This document shows, piece after piece, positions 56,958 through 64,000 of a stretch of 64,000 bases of DNA. The stretch covers positions 1 through 64,000 of the forward strand of contig NZ_JACHIN010000016.1 of the NCBI RefSeq assembly GCF_014203235.1, read 5' to 3'. The notes under the pieces were generated by a model that was given only the letters and a program-made list of their open reading frames with translations, had not been told where the DNA came from and ran no database searches. The translations under genes and the position numbers were made by a program. Positions within the stretch are counted from its first letter, which is position 1, and every line of letters starts with the position of its first letter. This DNA is from Nonomuraea endophytica (GTDB taxonomy: Bacteria > Actinomycetota > Actinomycetes > Streptosporangiales > Streptosporangiaceae).

Positions 56958-59900
56958 ATGCATCCTGATAGTGGGAAATTCCGGGTGATGGCGTGCCCTG
57001 ACTGCGGGGCTCCGCTGCCCGGCACCCCGAGCGCCTGCCCGCGCTGCGCGCTGCCCCTGGCCGGGCCTGCGGCGGCTGAGCTGTGGCAGGTGGACTCCGC
57101 GCTCGCCGACCTCAGGATGCGAGAGGCCGAACTGCACCGGCGCCGCGGGCACCTCCTCGGGCTGCTCCGGGAGGAAAGGGCCAGGAGACGGCGAGCATCT
57201 ACGGCTGTCCCGGGGATGCCCGTCGTTCCGGGTATGCCGGGCGCGGCGGCCGCTCCGGGCGTGGCGGGTGCGCCAGGCATGCCGGGCGCGGCCGCCGCTC
57301 CGGGCGTGGCGAGCGCTCCGGGTGTTCCGGGCGTGCCGGTGGGGGTGGCGGGGTCGGCGGAGGTTTCTCGGCGGACTGCGCAGAATCTGTTGCTGATCCT
57401 CGGCGGGCTTCTGCTGACCGTGGCGGCTGTGGTGTTCACGGTGGTGAGCTGGGGGTATCTGGGCATCGCCGGGCGGGGGGCGATTCTGGTCGGGGTGACC
57501 GGGGTGGCGCTGGCCGTACCGGCGCTGCTGCTCAAGCGGGGGCTGACGGCCACGGCCGAGACCGTCGGGGTGCTGGCCTTGGCGCTGATGGCGCTGGACG
57601 GGTACGCGGCGCATCGGGTCGGGCTGCTCGGGGGGCTGTCCTGGGTCGACTACGGCGCGGGGGTGATCGCTGTCGTCGCGGCGGGGGCGGCCGTGTATGG
57701 GAGGGTGCTGCCGCTCCGGGTGGCGCCGATCATCGCGATCCTGCTGGCCCAGGTGCCGATGGTCATGTGGCTCGGTTCGACCGCTACCGGGACGGCCGCC
57801 GCGTTCACCGCCGCCGCGCTGCTCGACGCCGCCGTCTGGAGTCGTGCCAAGCGGGCCGAGATTCGGGTGACGGCTGCGATCTGCCTGGGGATCAGTGGGT
57901 TCGGGGCGCTGTTCGTGGCTGCCGTGGAGTCAGTGGTGGGGGATCTGGTGTGGGCTCCGGCCGGGCTGCTGGTGGTGCTGGCGGCGGCGGGGGTGTTCGT
58001 CGGGATGCGGGTTGTTCCGCTGATGCGCTGGCTGCCGCTGGGGGTGGCGGGGCTGGCCCTGATGTTCGCGCTGGGCTCGCCGGTGCGGCCGTTGCTGAAC
58101 TCCTCGTGGCAACTGCTGCCGTACCCGCTCGCGGCGATTCTCGTCATGGTCGCGGCGCTGTGGCTGCCGGTGGTGATCCGGCGGGCCGGGGTCGTGGCCG
58201 GTGGGGTCATGGTCGTGCTGGGTGGGCTGCCGTTGGTGCCGATCGTGCTGAACGCGCTGCTCATGCCGTTCCGCAACGTGTCGGCGGTTTGGGCGGGTAC
58301 CCGGTGGGAGGTCGAGCAGGTCGCACTCGCGCGGCCGGGTGTCGTGTTCCTGGCTGTGCTGGCCGTGGTGTGCGTGGTGGCCGCTCGCCGGTGGAGTGTG
58401 CTCGCGCCTCGGGTCTCGGCTTCTGACCTCTCGGCGCTGGTGTTCGGGAGCGGGCTCGTGCTCGCGCTGCTGGCGTTGCTGGTGGTGCCGGGGGCCTTCG
58501 GGCTCGTGTACGCGGCCTCGGTCGGGGCGCCCTTGCTGGTCGCGGTAGCGCTCAGCGTGGCCGCGACCAGGTATCCCGCCGTTGCCTGGGGTGCCGGGAC
58601 GGCGGCCGTGCTCGCGCTGACCGAGGGGCTGGCGGCGGAGGCGGCGACCTACACGGTGCTCGGCGTGCTCCTGGTGACCTGGGCGGTGCTGTACCGGCGT
58701 CCGGCCGCGCTGGCCGGTGCCGCGCTGAGCGGTTCGGGGCTGGTGTGGGCGGTCCTCTACGGGCTGGGGGTCGCGGTGCTGGACTCGGCCGCGCTCGGGT
58801 TCGCCTCGGGTGCGGTGCTCGCCCTCATCGGCTGGTACGCCACGCCGAAGCCGGTCTCAGACCTCCACCAGGCCGATGGCGCGAAGGAGGCTGCGGAGGC
58901 GCAGCCTTCCGGGGACGCGAAGCCGGGTCTGGGCGTGCGGCAGGTCGGGGGAGTGCCGGTGGGCTGGGCGTTTGGGCGGGTTGTGGCCGTGGTGCTGGCT
59001 GCGGTGGCGGTGCTGCCGGTGGTTGACGTGGTGGTTCGGGGGGTGGCGAACCTCTCCGGGGTGCTCGATCCCTGGGGTGGGGCGCCTTCGATGACGGAGG
59101 CTCGGCTGGCTGCGCTGTTCGCGCTTGTGGTGGCCGGGGCGGTGCTTGTCGTGGCGACTCGGCCGGCGGCTGCGGTGGTCGTGGCTGGGGTGCTGGTGGC
59201 GGTGGTGCCGGTGACGGTTCGCCTGCCGTACCAGGTGAGCTTGGGGTTGCTTGTGCTGGCCACGGTGGTGGCGGCGGTGCTCGCTGCCTGGCGGTTCACG
59301 GCGGGTGGGGAGTGGGCGCGGGGCGGTGACCTGGCGATCGGGGTGGCGGTGTGGTTGGGGGTGCTGTCCATCGCGGGGGCGGCGGCCACTCAGACCGGGA
59401 CGATGGTGACGCTGGCCGTCCTGGCTGGGGTGGCGGCCGGCGCCAGTGCTTGGGGGCGTGGCGGGGTGGCCGGTGTGGTGCTGGCCGGCCTGCTGGCCGT
59501 TGCCGAGGTGGGTGCGGTTGCTGCCGCCTATGGACTGCGTACGGCCAGCCTTGTCTGCGCCGGGGCGGGGGTCGTCGCCGTGGCGGGGGCGGCGTGGAAG
59601 AGGGTGCCGGTCCTTGGGTATCTGGGGACCGGGTTCCTGCTGGCGTCCTCCTGGATGCGGTTGTGGGCGGAGGAAGTGACGGTCATTGAGGCCTACACGC
59701 TGCCGTTCTCGCTGGTGCTGCTGGGGATCGGCTGGTTGCGGGGGCGGCGGGGGTCGTCGTGGAAGGCCTACGGGGCGGGGCTGGTGTTCACGTTCGGGCC
59801 TAGTCTGCTGGCCGAGCCGACAGCCTTGCGGTCGTTGCTGCTGGGGGTGGCGGCGCTCGCGGTCACCGTGGCCGGAGCTCGCCACCGGCTGCAGGCTCCG

Positions 59901-60098
59901 GCCGTGCTCGGTGCGCTGACGTTGGGGGCGGTGGCTGTCCGGGAGCTGGCGCCGTGGGTCGCCGGGCTGGTCACGGCGCTGCCCCGGTGGGTGCCCATCG
60001 CGGTGGGCGGCATGCTGTTGCTGGTCGTCGGCGCCACGTACGAGGCACGCAAGCGCGACCTCGTCCGGCTGAAGGACGCCGTGGTCAAGCTCAAGTAA
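56958..60098 (+). CDS. SCO7613-type giant multi-pass membrane protein with zinc ribbon
   Basis: The protein has about 1046 residues. The N-terminus holds a zinc ribbon (CPDCGAPLPGTPSACPRC), then a helical stretch (LADLRMREAELHRRRGHLLG), a collagen-like Pro-Gly-Met-Pro-Gly-Ala repeat region and about 30 hydrophobic helices to the end. This matches the Streptomyces SCO7613 family of unknown function. Strong GC and Val/Ala/Leu bias make exact helix counting unsafe. ATG 56958 or 56988 (MACPDCGAP) may be the start. Confidence 0.75.
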   Translation: MHPDSGKFRVMACPDCGAPLPGTPSACPRCALPLAGPAAAELWQVDSALADLRMREAELHRRRGHLLGLLREERARRRRASTAVPGMPVVPGMPGAAAAPGVAGAPGMPGAAAAPGVASAPGVPGVPVGVAGSAEVSRRTAQNLLLILGGLLLTVAAVVFTVVSWGYLGIAGRGAILVGVTGVALAVPALLLKRGLTATAETVGVLALALMALDGYAAHRVGLLGGLSWVDYGAGVIAVVAAGAAVYGRVLPLRVAPIIAILLAQVPMVMWLGSTATGTAAAFTAAALLDAAVWSRAKRAEIRVTAAICLGISGFGALFVAAVESVVGDLVWAPAGLLVVLAAAGVFVGMRVVPLMRWLPLGVAGLALMFALGSPVRPLLNSSWQLLPYPLAAILVMVAALWLPVVIRRAGVVAGGVMVVLGGLPLVPIVLNALLMPFRNVSAVWAGTRWEVEQVALARPGVVFLAVLAVVCVVAARRWSVLAPRVSASDLSALVFGSGLVLALLALLVVPGAFGLVYAASVGAPLLVAVALSVAATRYPAVAWGAGTAAVLALTEGLAAEAATYTVLGVLLVTWAVLYRRPAALAGAALSGSGLVWAVLYGLGVAVLDSAALGFASGAVLALIGWYATPKPVSDLHQADGAKEAAEAQPSGDAKPGLGVRQVGGVPVGWAFGRVVAVVLAAVAVLPVVDVVVRGVANLSGVLDPWGGAPSMTEARLAALFALVVAGAVLVVATRPAAAVVVAGVLVAVVPVTVRLPYQVSLGLLVLATVVAAVLAAWRFTAGGEWARGGDLAIGVAVWLGVLSIAGAAATQTGTMVTLAVLAGVAAGASAWGRGGVAGVVLAGLLAVAEVGAVAAAYGLRTASLVCAGAGVVAVAGAAWKRVPVLGYLGTGFLLASSWMRLWAEEVTVIEAYTLPFSLVLLGIGWLRGRRGSSWKAYGAGLVFTFGPSLLAEPTALRSLLLGVAALAVTVAGARHRLQAPAVLGALTLGAVAVRELAPWVAGLVTALPRWVPIAVGGMLLLVVGATYEARKRDLVRLKDAVVKLK

Positions 60099-60103
60099 GC
60101 GGT

Positions 60104-60985
60104 TCAGGTGCGGGTGGCTTCTCGGACGGCGGGGGCTATTTCGGTGGCCCAGCGGCTCAGGGACGTGGTCGCTGGGGTTCCGTCGGCGGTGGGGAAGTAG
60201 GTGAAGCCTGCCGCGCCGTACTCCAGGACGGCGCTTGTGAGCTCCTCCACCCACTGGGCGACCGAGCCGCCCCGCCAGCGGCCGCTCGCGTCGCGGGTGG
60301 CCGGGAGGGGGGCGGTGGTGATGTGGCCGGTCAGGTTGTAGATCGTGGCGATGTCGCGGGGGTCGCGTCCCGCCTTCTCGGCGGCCTCGTCGATCAGCGG
60401 GCGGGAGGTGGACACGAGGTCGCTGCGCCAGTCGGAGGCGTGGCCGGGGATCCACCCGTCGGCCACCCGGCCGGTGACGGCCAGCGACTTGGGCCCCACC
60501 GAGCCCGTCCAGATGGGCGGGGCCGGGACGGTTGCCGGGATCAGGTCGTTCACCTGGTAGAACTCGCCGTCGAAGGTGACCGGGCCGCCGCCGCCCGACA
60601 GTGCGCGTATCAGGGTGATGGCTTCTTCCAGGGCCTTTACGGCCTGCGCAGGGGACAGCGGCTCGACGCCCAGTTTCGTGATCTCCCGCCAGAGGCCACC
60701 GGCGCCGATGCCCAGGGCGACCCGCCCGCCGGACAGTTTGGACAGGCTGGTGACGGTCCTGGCCAGCATGGGGGCGGGGCGGCTCGGGAGGTTGGTGACG
60801 TTGACGGCTGCGGTGATCTTGTCTGTGCGGCCGAGGACGAGGCCGAGGGCGGCGTAGGCGTCCAGGCGGTCGTGGAGGTACGGGTGGTCGGAGACGGTGA
60901 CCAGGTCGAGGTCCTCCCGATCAGCCTGTACGGCCTGGCTGAGCAGCTGGTCGTCGGCCAGGCCGAAACCGAACAGGGTCTTCAT
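60104..60985 (-). CDS. LLM class F420/flavin-dependent oxidoreductase
   Basis: The 293-residue luciferase-like TIM-barrel protein has the family segments LVTVSDHPYLHDRLDAYAAL, LGIGAGGLWREITKLGVEPL and PPIWTGSVGPKSLAVTGRVA with DGWIPGH. Actinobacterial members mostly use coenzyme F420. Substrate unknown. Its start overlaps the end of the FAD-oxidoreductase gene by 4 bases, so the two are cotranscribed and probably controlled by the divergent MarR protein. Confidence 0.85.
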   Translation of the reverse strand: MKTLFGFGLADDQLLSQAVQADREDLDLVTVSDHPYLHDRLDAYAALGLVLGRTDKITAAVNVTNLPSRPAPMLARTVTSLSKLSGGRVALGIGAGGLWREITKLGVEPLSPAQAVKALEEAITLIRALSGGGGPVTFDGEFYQVNDLIPATVPAPPIWTGSVGPKSLAVTGRVADGWIPGHASDWRSDLVSTSRPLIDEAAEKAGRDPRDIATIYNLTGHITTAPLPATRDASGRWRGGSVAQWVEELTSAVLEYGAAGFTYFPTADGTPATTSLSRWATEIAPAVREATRT

Positions 60986-62046
60986 CGTGCCGCCTCCGCT
61001 CCGAGCAGGTCGAGGTAGGCGTCCAGGAAGAGTCCGCCCTTGATGCCCACCGTGGCCTCGGGGCCGAGCACGCCCGCCTCGGGCGCGTAGGAGACGCCGC
61101 CGTGCGGGCCGAGCGGGAGCACGATGGCGTCGTGGGCGGGTTCGTAGGCGGTGAGGTTGGTCTGTCCGTCGATCAGGGCGCGGATGTTGGCGGCGGCCAC
61201 CTCGGCGTGCCGCTGGGCGGCGCGGGCCATCTTCATCTCGGGCACGCTGGTGATGTCGCCGAGCGCGAAGATCGTGTCGCTGCCGGGCAGGCGCAGCTCG
61301 GGGGTGACGTCGAGCCGCCGGCCGGGGACGAGGTAGCCGATGTTGGGGGCGGCGCCGTAGCAGGCGAACCAGATGTCGGCGCTCAGTTCGGCGCCCGCGC
61401 TCGTGGTCGTGGTGAACGGGGCGGTGTGACCGGGCGCGGTTGGCGGCGGCGCGGTCAGTGCGGTGCCGAGCAGCAGTTCGACGCCGAGCGCGGCCAGCTG
61501 GGCGTGCACTTCGGCGCGGAACTCGGCGGGGAATCCTCCTGGCATCAGCTCCGGGGCCGGATCCACGACGGTGACGTGCTTGTCCGGCCAGGCGGCCTTG
61601 ATCTCCCCGGCGAACTCCAGCCCCACGGGCCCGGCGCCGAGCAGCAGCACGCGCGGGGCCCGGGAGAGCGCCTCGTGCGTGGCCCAGAGCTTGGCGCGGG
61701 CGTCCACGCTGTCGTCCACGTCGAGCTTGGCCGGGTAGGTGTGGCGCGAGCCGGTGGCCAGGACCACGAAGTCGGAGGTGACCCGGTCACCCGAGCCGAG
61801 CTCCACGGCCGAGCCGAACATCCTGACCGCCCGGTCGTGCCGGATCCGGCCCCGGGTCAGCAGGCCCTCGTACGGGATGAAAAGCCGCTCGACCCACACC
61901 GGGTCGGTCACCGCGCGCAGTGCCGCGACGTTGTGGACGAAGGTGTCGCGGGGTTCGACCAGGGTGACGTCTGCCACGTCGTCCAGGGCCTTCGCGACGG
62001 TGATGCCCGCGTACCCGCCGCCGATCACGGTAACGGTCGCTGTCAT
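60982..62046 (-). CDS. NAD(P)/FAD-dependent oxidoreductase (NDH-2/AIF-like)
   Basis: The 354-residue protein has two Rossmann motifs, VTVIGGGYAGITVAKAL (FAD, N-terminus) and VLLLGAGPVGLEFAGEI (NAD, about residue 138), and the FAD-binding FALGDITSVPEMKMA. It resembles type II NADH dehydrogenases and AIF-like ferredoxin reductases, but lacks a membrane tail. It is the first gene of a two-gene operon divergent from a MarR gene with a double operator between. Confidence 0.88.
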   Translation of the reverse strand: MTATVTVIGGGYAGITVAKALDDVADVTLVEPRDTFVHNVAALRAVTDPVWVERLFIPYEGLLTRGRIRHDRAVRMFGSAVELGSGDRVTSDFVVLATGSRHTYPAKLDVDDSVDARAKLWATHEALSRAPRVLLLGAGPVGLEFAGEIKAAWPDKHVTVVDPAPELMPGGFPAEFRAEVHAQLAALGVELLLGTALTAPPPTAPGHTAPFTTTTSAGAELSADIWFACYGAAPNIGYLVPGRRLDVTPELRLPGSDTIFALGDITSVPEMKMARAAQRHAEVAAANIRALIDGQTNLTAYEPAHDAIVLPLGPHGGVSYAPEAGVLGPEATVGIKGGLFLDAYLDLLGAEAAR

Positions 62047-62059
62047 GGCGTCCTCCAGA

Positions 62060-62096
62060 ATGGTTCAGATTATGAACAGTTCTTATCATGAACCAT
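62060..62096. promoter_or_regulatory. Double MarR operator in the divergent promoter
   Basis: Two related 13-base sites, TTCAGATTATGAA (62064-62076) and TTCTTATCATGAA (62080-62092), are spaced 16 bases start to start, inside outer arms ATGGTTCA and TGAACCAT. The TTCAT-ATGAA form suits a MarR dimer. They are located between the oxidoreductase operon and the MarR gene. Confidence 0.7.
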
Positions 62097-62137
62097 AGAG
62101 GTGTTGGCAAGTGGGCTAGCCTGGGCCTGGAGGCGAG

Positions 62138-62566
62138 ATGACGGAGATCGACACGACCGGGACCAGGGAGCTGGCCAAGGCCCTGGTGGGTCTGTCGCAC
62201 CACGTGCTGCACATGTTCAACGACATCGGGCGAGGTCACGACCTCACCGCGCAGCAGACCGAGCTGGTGTGCGCCGTGATCGTCCGGGACCGGGTGCGGA
62301 TGAGCGACCTGGGCAAGGTGATGCACCTGGAGAAGTCCAACCTGAGCGGGCTGGTCGACCGTACGGAGAAGCGGGGCCTGATCATGCGCAGGCGCGATCC
62401 GGAGGACCGGCGCGTGACCTACGTCGAGCTCACCGAAGAGGGGCGCCAGGTGGCGACGAGCACCCACTGCGAGGTCACCAGGCGGCTCAACGACCTCGTC
62501 GCCCAGCTTCCCGCCGAGGTCCAGCTCAGCCTCACCGAGGTGGTCGAGAAGATCACCGAGTCCTGA
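62138..62566 (+). CDS. MarR family transcriptional regulator
   Basis: The 142-residue winged-helix protein has DRVRMSDLGKVMHLEKSNLS, GLVDRTEKRGLIMRRRDPED and the wing RRVTYVELTEEG. It is divergent from the flavin oxidoreductase pair with a double palindromic site between, so it probably represses that operon and itself in response to an electrophile or aromatic ligand. Confidence 0.9.
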   Translation: MTEIDTTGTRELAKALVGLSHHVLHMFNDIGRGHDLTAQQTELVCAVIVRDRVRMSDLGKVMHLEKSNLSGLVDRTEKRGLIMRRRDPEDRRVTYVELTEEGRQVATSTHCEVTRRLNDLVAQLPAEVQLSLTEVVEKITES

Positions 62567-62588
62567 TATATAACAGTGCTGTTGTATC
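62565..62588. promoter_or_regulatory. Inverted repeat before the iminopeptidase gene
   Basis: AACAG (62572-62576) and CTGTT (62579-62583) lie in an AT-rich patch (ATATATAACAG) only 14 bases upstream of the start. The form resembles a TetR operator, but no TetR gene is adjacent. Confidence 0.45.
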
Positions 62589-62596
62589 TTGGGGTG

Positions 62597-63550
62597 ATGT
62601 TTCCTGAGATCGAGCCCTACGACCACGGACATCTCGACACCGGCGACGGCAACCTCGTCTACTGGGAGGCCTGCGGAAACCCCGACGGCAAGCCCGCGCT
62701 GGTCGTGCACGGCGGCCCCGGGTCGGGATGCTCCACGGGCCAGCGCCGCGGGTTCGACCCGGAGCGCTACAACGTCATCCTGTTCGACCAGCGCAACTGC
62801 GGGCGCAGCCGTCCCCTCGCCGCCGACCCCGCGACGGACCTGACCGCCAACACCACCCAGAACCTCATCGCGGACATGGAACGGCTGCGCGAGCACCTCG
62901 GCGTGGACAAGTGGCTCCTCTATGGCGGTTCCTGGGGATCCACGCTGATCCTCGCCTACGCGCAGGCACATCCCGAGCGGGTATCGGCGATCGTCATCGT
63001 GAGCGTCACCATGACCCGCCGCTACGAGGTCGACTGGCTGTACGACGGCGTCGGCCGCTTCTTCCCCGCGCAGCGGGCCCTCTTCCGCGCGGGCGCGCCG
63101 GAAGGCGCCACCGGCACCGTGCCCGAACTGCTGGCCGCCTACGGACGGCTCATGGCCGACCCCGACCCCGACGTGCGGGCCAAGGCCGCGATCGACTGGA
63201 CGACGTGGGAGGACTCGGTCATCTCCCTGGAGTCGAACGGCAAGCCGAACGCCTACTCCAACCGCCCGTCCGAGGCGCTGCTGACCTTCGCCCGGATCTG
63301 CGCCCACTACTTCTCCAACGGCGCCTGGCTGGAGGAGGGCGCCCTGCTCAGGGACGCGCCCAAGCTGGCCGGGATCCCGGGCGTGCTGATCCACGGGCGC
63401 TTCGACCTGGGGTCGCCGCTGGAGAACGCCTGGCAGCTCGCCCAGGTGTGGACGGATGCCCGGGTGGTCGTGGTGGAGGACTCCGGCCACACCGGCAGCC
63501 CGACCATGCAGACGGAGGTCGTGTCCGCCCTGAACTCCTTCGTTTCCTGA
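62597..63550 (+). CDS. pip: Proline iminopeptidase
   Basis: The 317-residue alpha/beta hydrolase of the S33 family begins MFPEIEPYDHGHLDTGDGN. It shows the motif VVHGGPGSGCSTGQRRGFDP, the FDQRNCGRSRP element and the nucleophile GGSWGSTL, with Asp in GRFDLGSPL and His in EDSGHTGSP. It removes N-terminal proline from peptides. Length is usual. Confidence 0.92.
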   Translation: MFPEIEPYDHGHLDTGDGNLVYWEACGNPDGKPALVVHGGPGSGCSTGQRRGFDPERYNVILFDQRNCGRSRPLAADPATDLTANTTQNLIADMERLREHLGVDKWLLYGGSWGSTLILAYAQAHPERVSAIVIVSVTMTRRYEVDWLYDGVGRFFPAQRALFRAGAPEGATGTVPELLAAYGRLMADPDPDVRAKAAIDWTTWEDSVISLESNGKPNAYSNRPSEALLTFARICAHYFSNGAWLEEGALLRDAPKLAGIPGVLIHGRFDLGSPLENAWQLAQVWTDARVVVVEDSGHTGSPTMQTEVVSALNSFVS

Positions 63551-63557
63551 CCCGCGC

Positions 63558-63932
63558 TCAGCGGGGGCGGCGGAGGGTGGCGGTGAAGGTTTCGCCGCGC
63601 AGGGCACGTTCGACCGCGTCGATCGCGCGGGACAGGCGGACCAGCCGGGGACCCTCCTCGCGATAAACGTCGAGGACGGCCTCCACCACGTGCGGCGGCA
63701 GGTGGCCCTTCAGGTCGACGGCGGCGCCACGGTAACCGGCGCGGGCCGCCTCGATGGCCGAGTTGACGTGGTAGGTCGCCATCCTGGCCAGCGCGATCGG
63801 GTGGCGGCGCAGCACCTCGTACGACCGGTAGTCGGGCGGGACGGCGTCGAGCAACCAGGCCACGGCCGAGGTCTCCCAGTCGGGCACGCTGGGCGGTCGG
63901 ACCTCGGCCGGCCACTCGGGCGGGACATACAT
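63558..63932 (-). CDS. Conserved hypothetical protein
   Basis: The 124-residue soluble protein has a Pro/Trp-rich N-terminus (MYVPPEWPAEVRPPSVPDWE) and a helical C-terminal part (VLRRHPIALARMATYHVNSA, VVEAVLDVYREEGPRLVRLS). No catalytic motif is apparent and I do not recognise a named family. It converges on the iminopeptidase gene with 7 bases between. Bases 63933-64000 show only its promoter. Confidence 0.65.
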   Translation of the reverse strand: MYVPPEWPAEVRPPSVPDWETSAVAWLLDAVPPDYRSYEVLRRHPIALARMATYHVNSAIEAARAGYRGAAVDLKGHLPPHVVEAVLDVYREEGPRLVRLSRAIDAVERALRGETFTATLRRPR

Positions 63933-64000
63933 ACCGCCATCGTACTCATGTTCGAGTGCCCGTCCATGGAAGCAGGGCCTGTACGCGAAACCAAGTAAGC

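Noticed and set aside
1..64000. tRNA or rRNA genes
   Set aside because: No cloverleaf-like segments with a GTTCRA T-arm and CCA-type end, and no rRNA-like sequence, were found by eye; a tRNAscan run would be needed to exclude them fully.

Overview
The window is high-GC DNA with frequent GTG starts and short or overlapping gene boundaries. Together with the gene families present (GroEL ending in a GGM-rich tail, SigE-type sigma factor, DUF2530, DUF3027, the DUF6879 plus XRE-DUF5753 module, the SCO7613-type membrane protein), this points to a filamentous actinobacterium. A member of the Streptosporangiaceae (Nonomuraea-like) is my best guess, but it cannot be proven from the sequence alone.

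Layout. 0-4 kb: the end of a groEL gene with its terminator, then small regulators and a TetR/flavin amine oxidase divergent pair. 4-11.8 kb: a HelD-type RNA polymerase-recycling ATPase, an XPB helicase, a SigE-family sigma factor with a downstream membrane-anchored partner, and an acyl-CoA ligase. 11.9-18.3 kb: a compact signalling island. It holds a Crp-like regulator that keeps the cyclic-nucleotide pocket, a PycTM-like (DUF5706) membrane protein, and a divergent four-gene operon: a class III nucleotide-cyclase-like protein, a large protein with a degenerate P-loop, an SPFH-like protein and a DUF4407 membrane protein. 18.3-29.4 kb: housekeeping actinobacterial genes (helicase-associated protein, TetR, HAD phosphatase, cold-shock protein, MFS protein, DUF3027, sacsin-like ATPase). 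29.4-39.9 kb: a decayed accessory stretch bounded by an IS30 transposase remnant and a serine-recombinase remnant. It contains an XRE-DUF5753 module, a secreted repeat protein, a membrane-anchored HTH/peptidoglycan-binding protein and several genes broken by stops or frameshifts. 39.9-45.7 kb: a LysR regulator with a 5 x 15 bp repeat at its start, a VOC/serine hydrolase/esterase operon and a secreted TAP-like protease. 45.8-47.1 kb: a lone TnpB inserted between a DUF2530 gene and an NCS2 purine permease. 48.5-64 kb: LuxR/NB-ARC and MarR regulators with an attenuator-like leader, transporters, ThpR, an aldo/keto reductase, a giant membrane protein, F420/flavin oxidoreductases with a MarR regulator and its double operator, and a proline iminopeptidase.

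The main result is the 12.6-18.3 kb island. The cyclase-like protein keeps the two metal-binding Asp residues at the canonical spacing. It sits opposite a PycTM-like effector, as expected for a Pycsar-type anti-phage system. Unlike described two-gene Pycsar loci, it also carries a C-terminal 20-residue motif that recurs in the N-terminal region of the next protein (13 of 20 identical). That resembles the paired signalling motifs of bacterial NLR/amyloid systems. An SPFH-like protein and a DUF4407 protein follow in the same operon. I propose a membrane-directed cyclic-nucleotide defence or signalling system with a motif-coupled regulator. The island lies between the XPB gene and its helicase-associated partner, which are neighbours in mycobacteria, consistent with insertion.

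A second novelty is a repeat of about 77 bp inserted in frame in two unrelated proteins (HelD-like and helicase-associated) and read in two different frames. This looks like a mobile palindromic-type element able to live inside coding sequence. No tRNA, rRNA or CRISPR array was seen.
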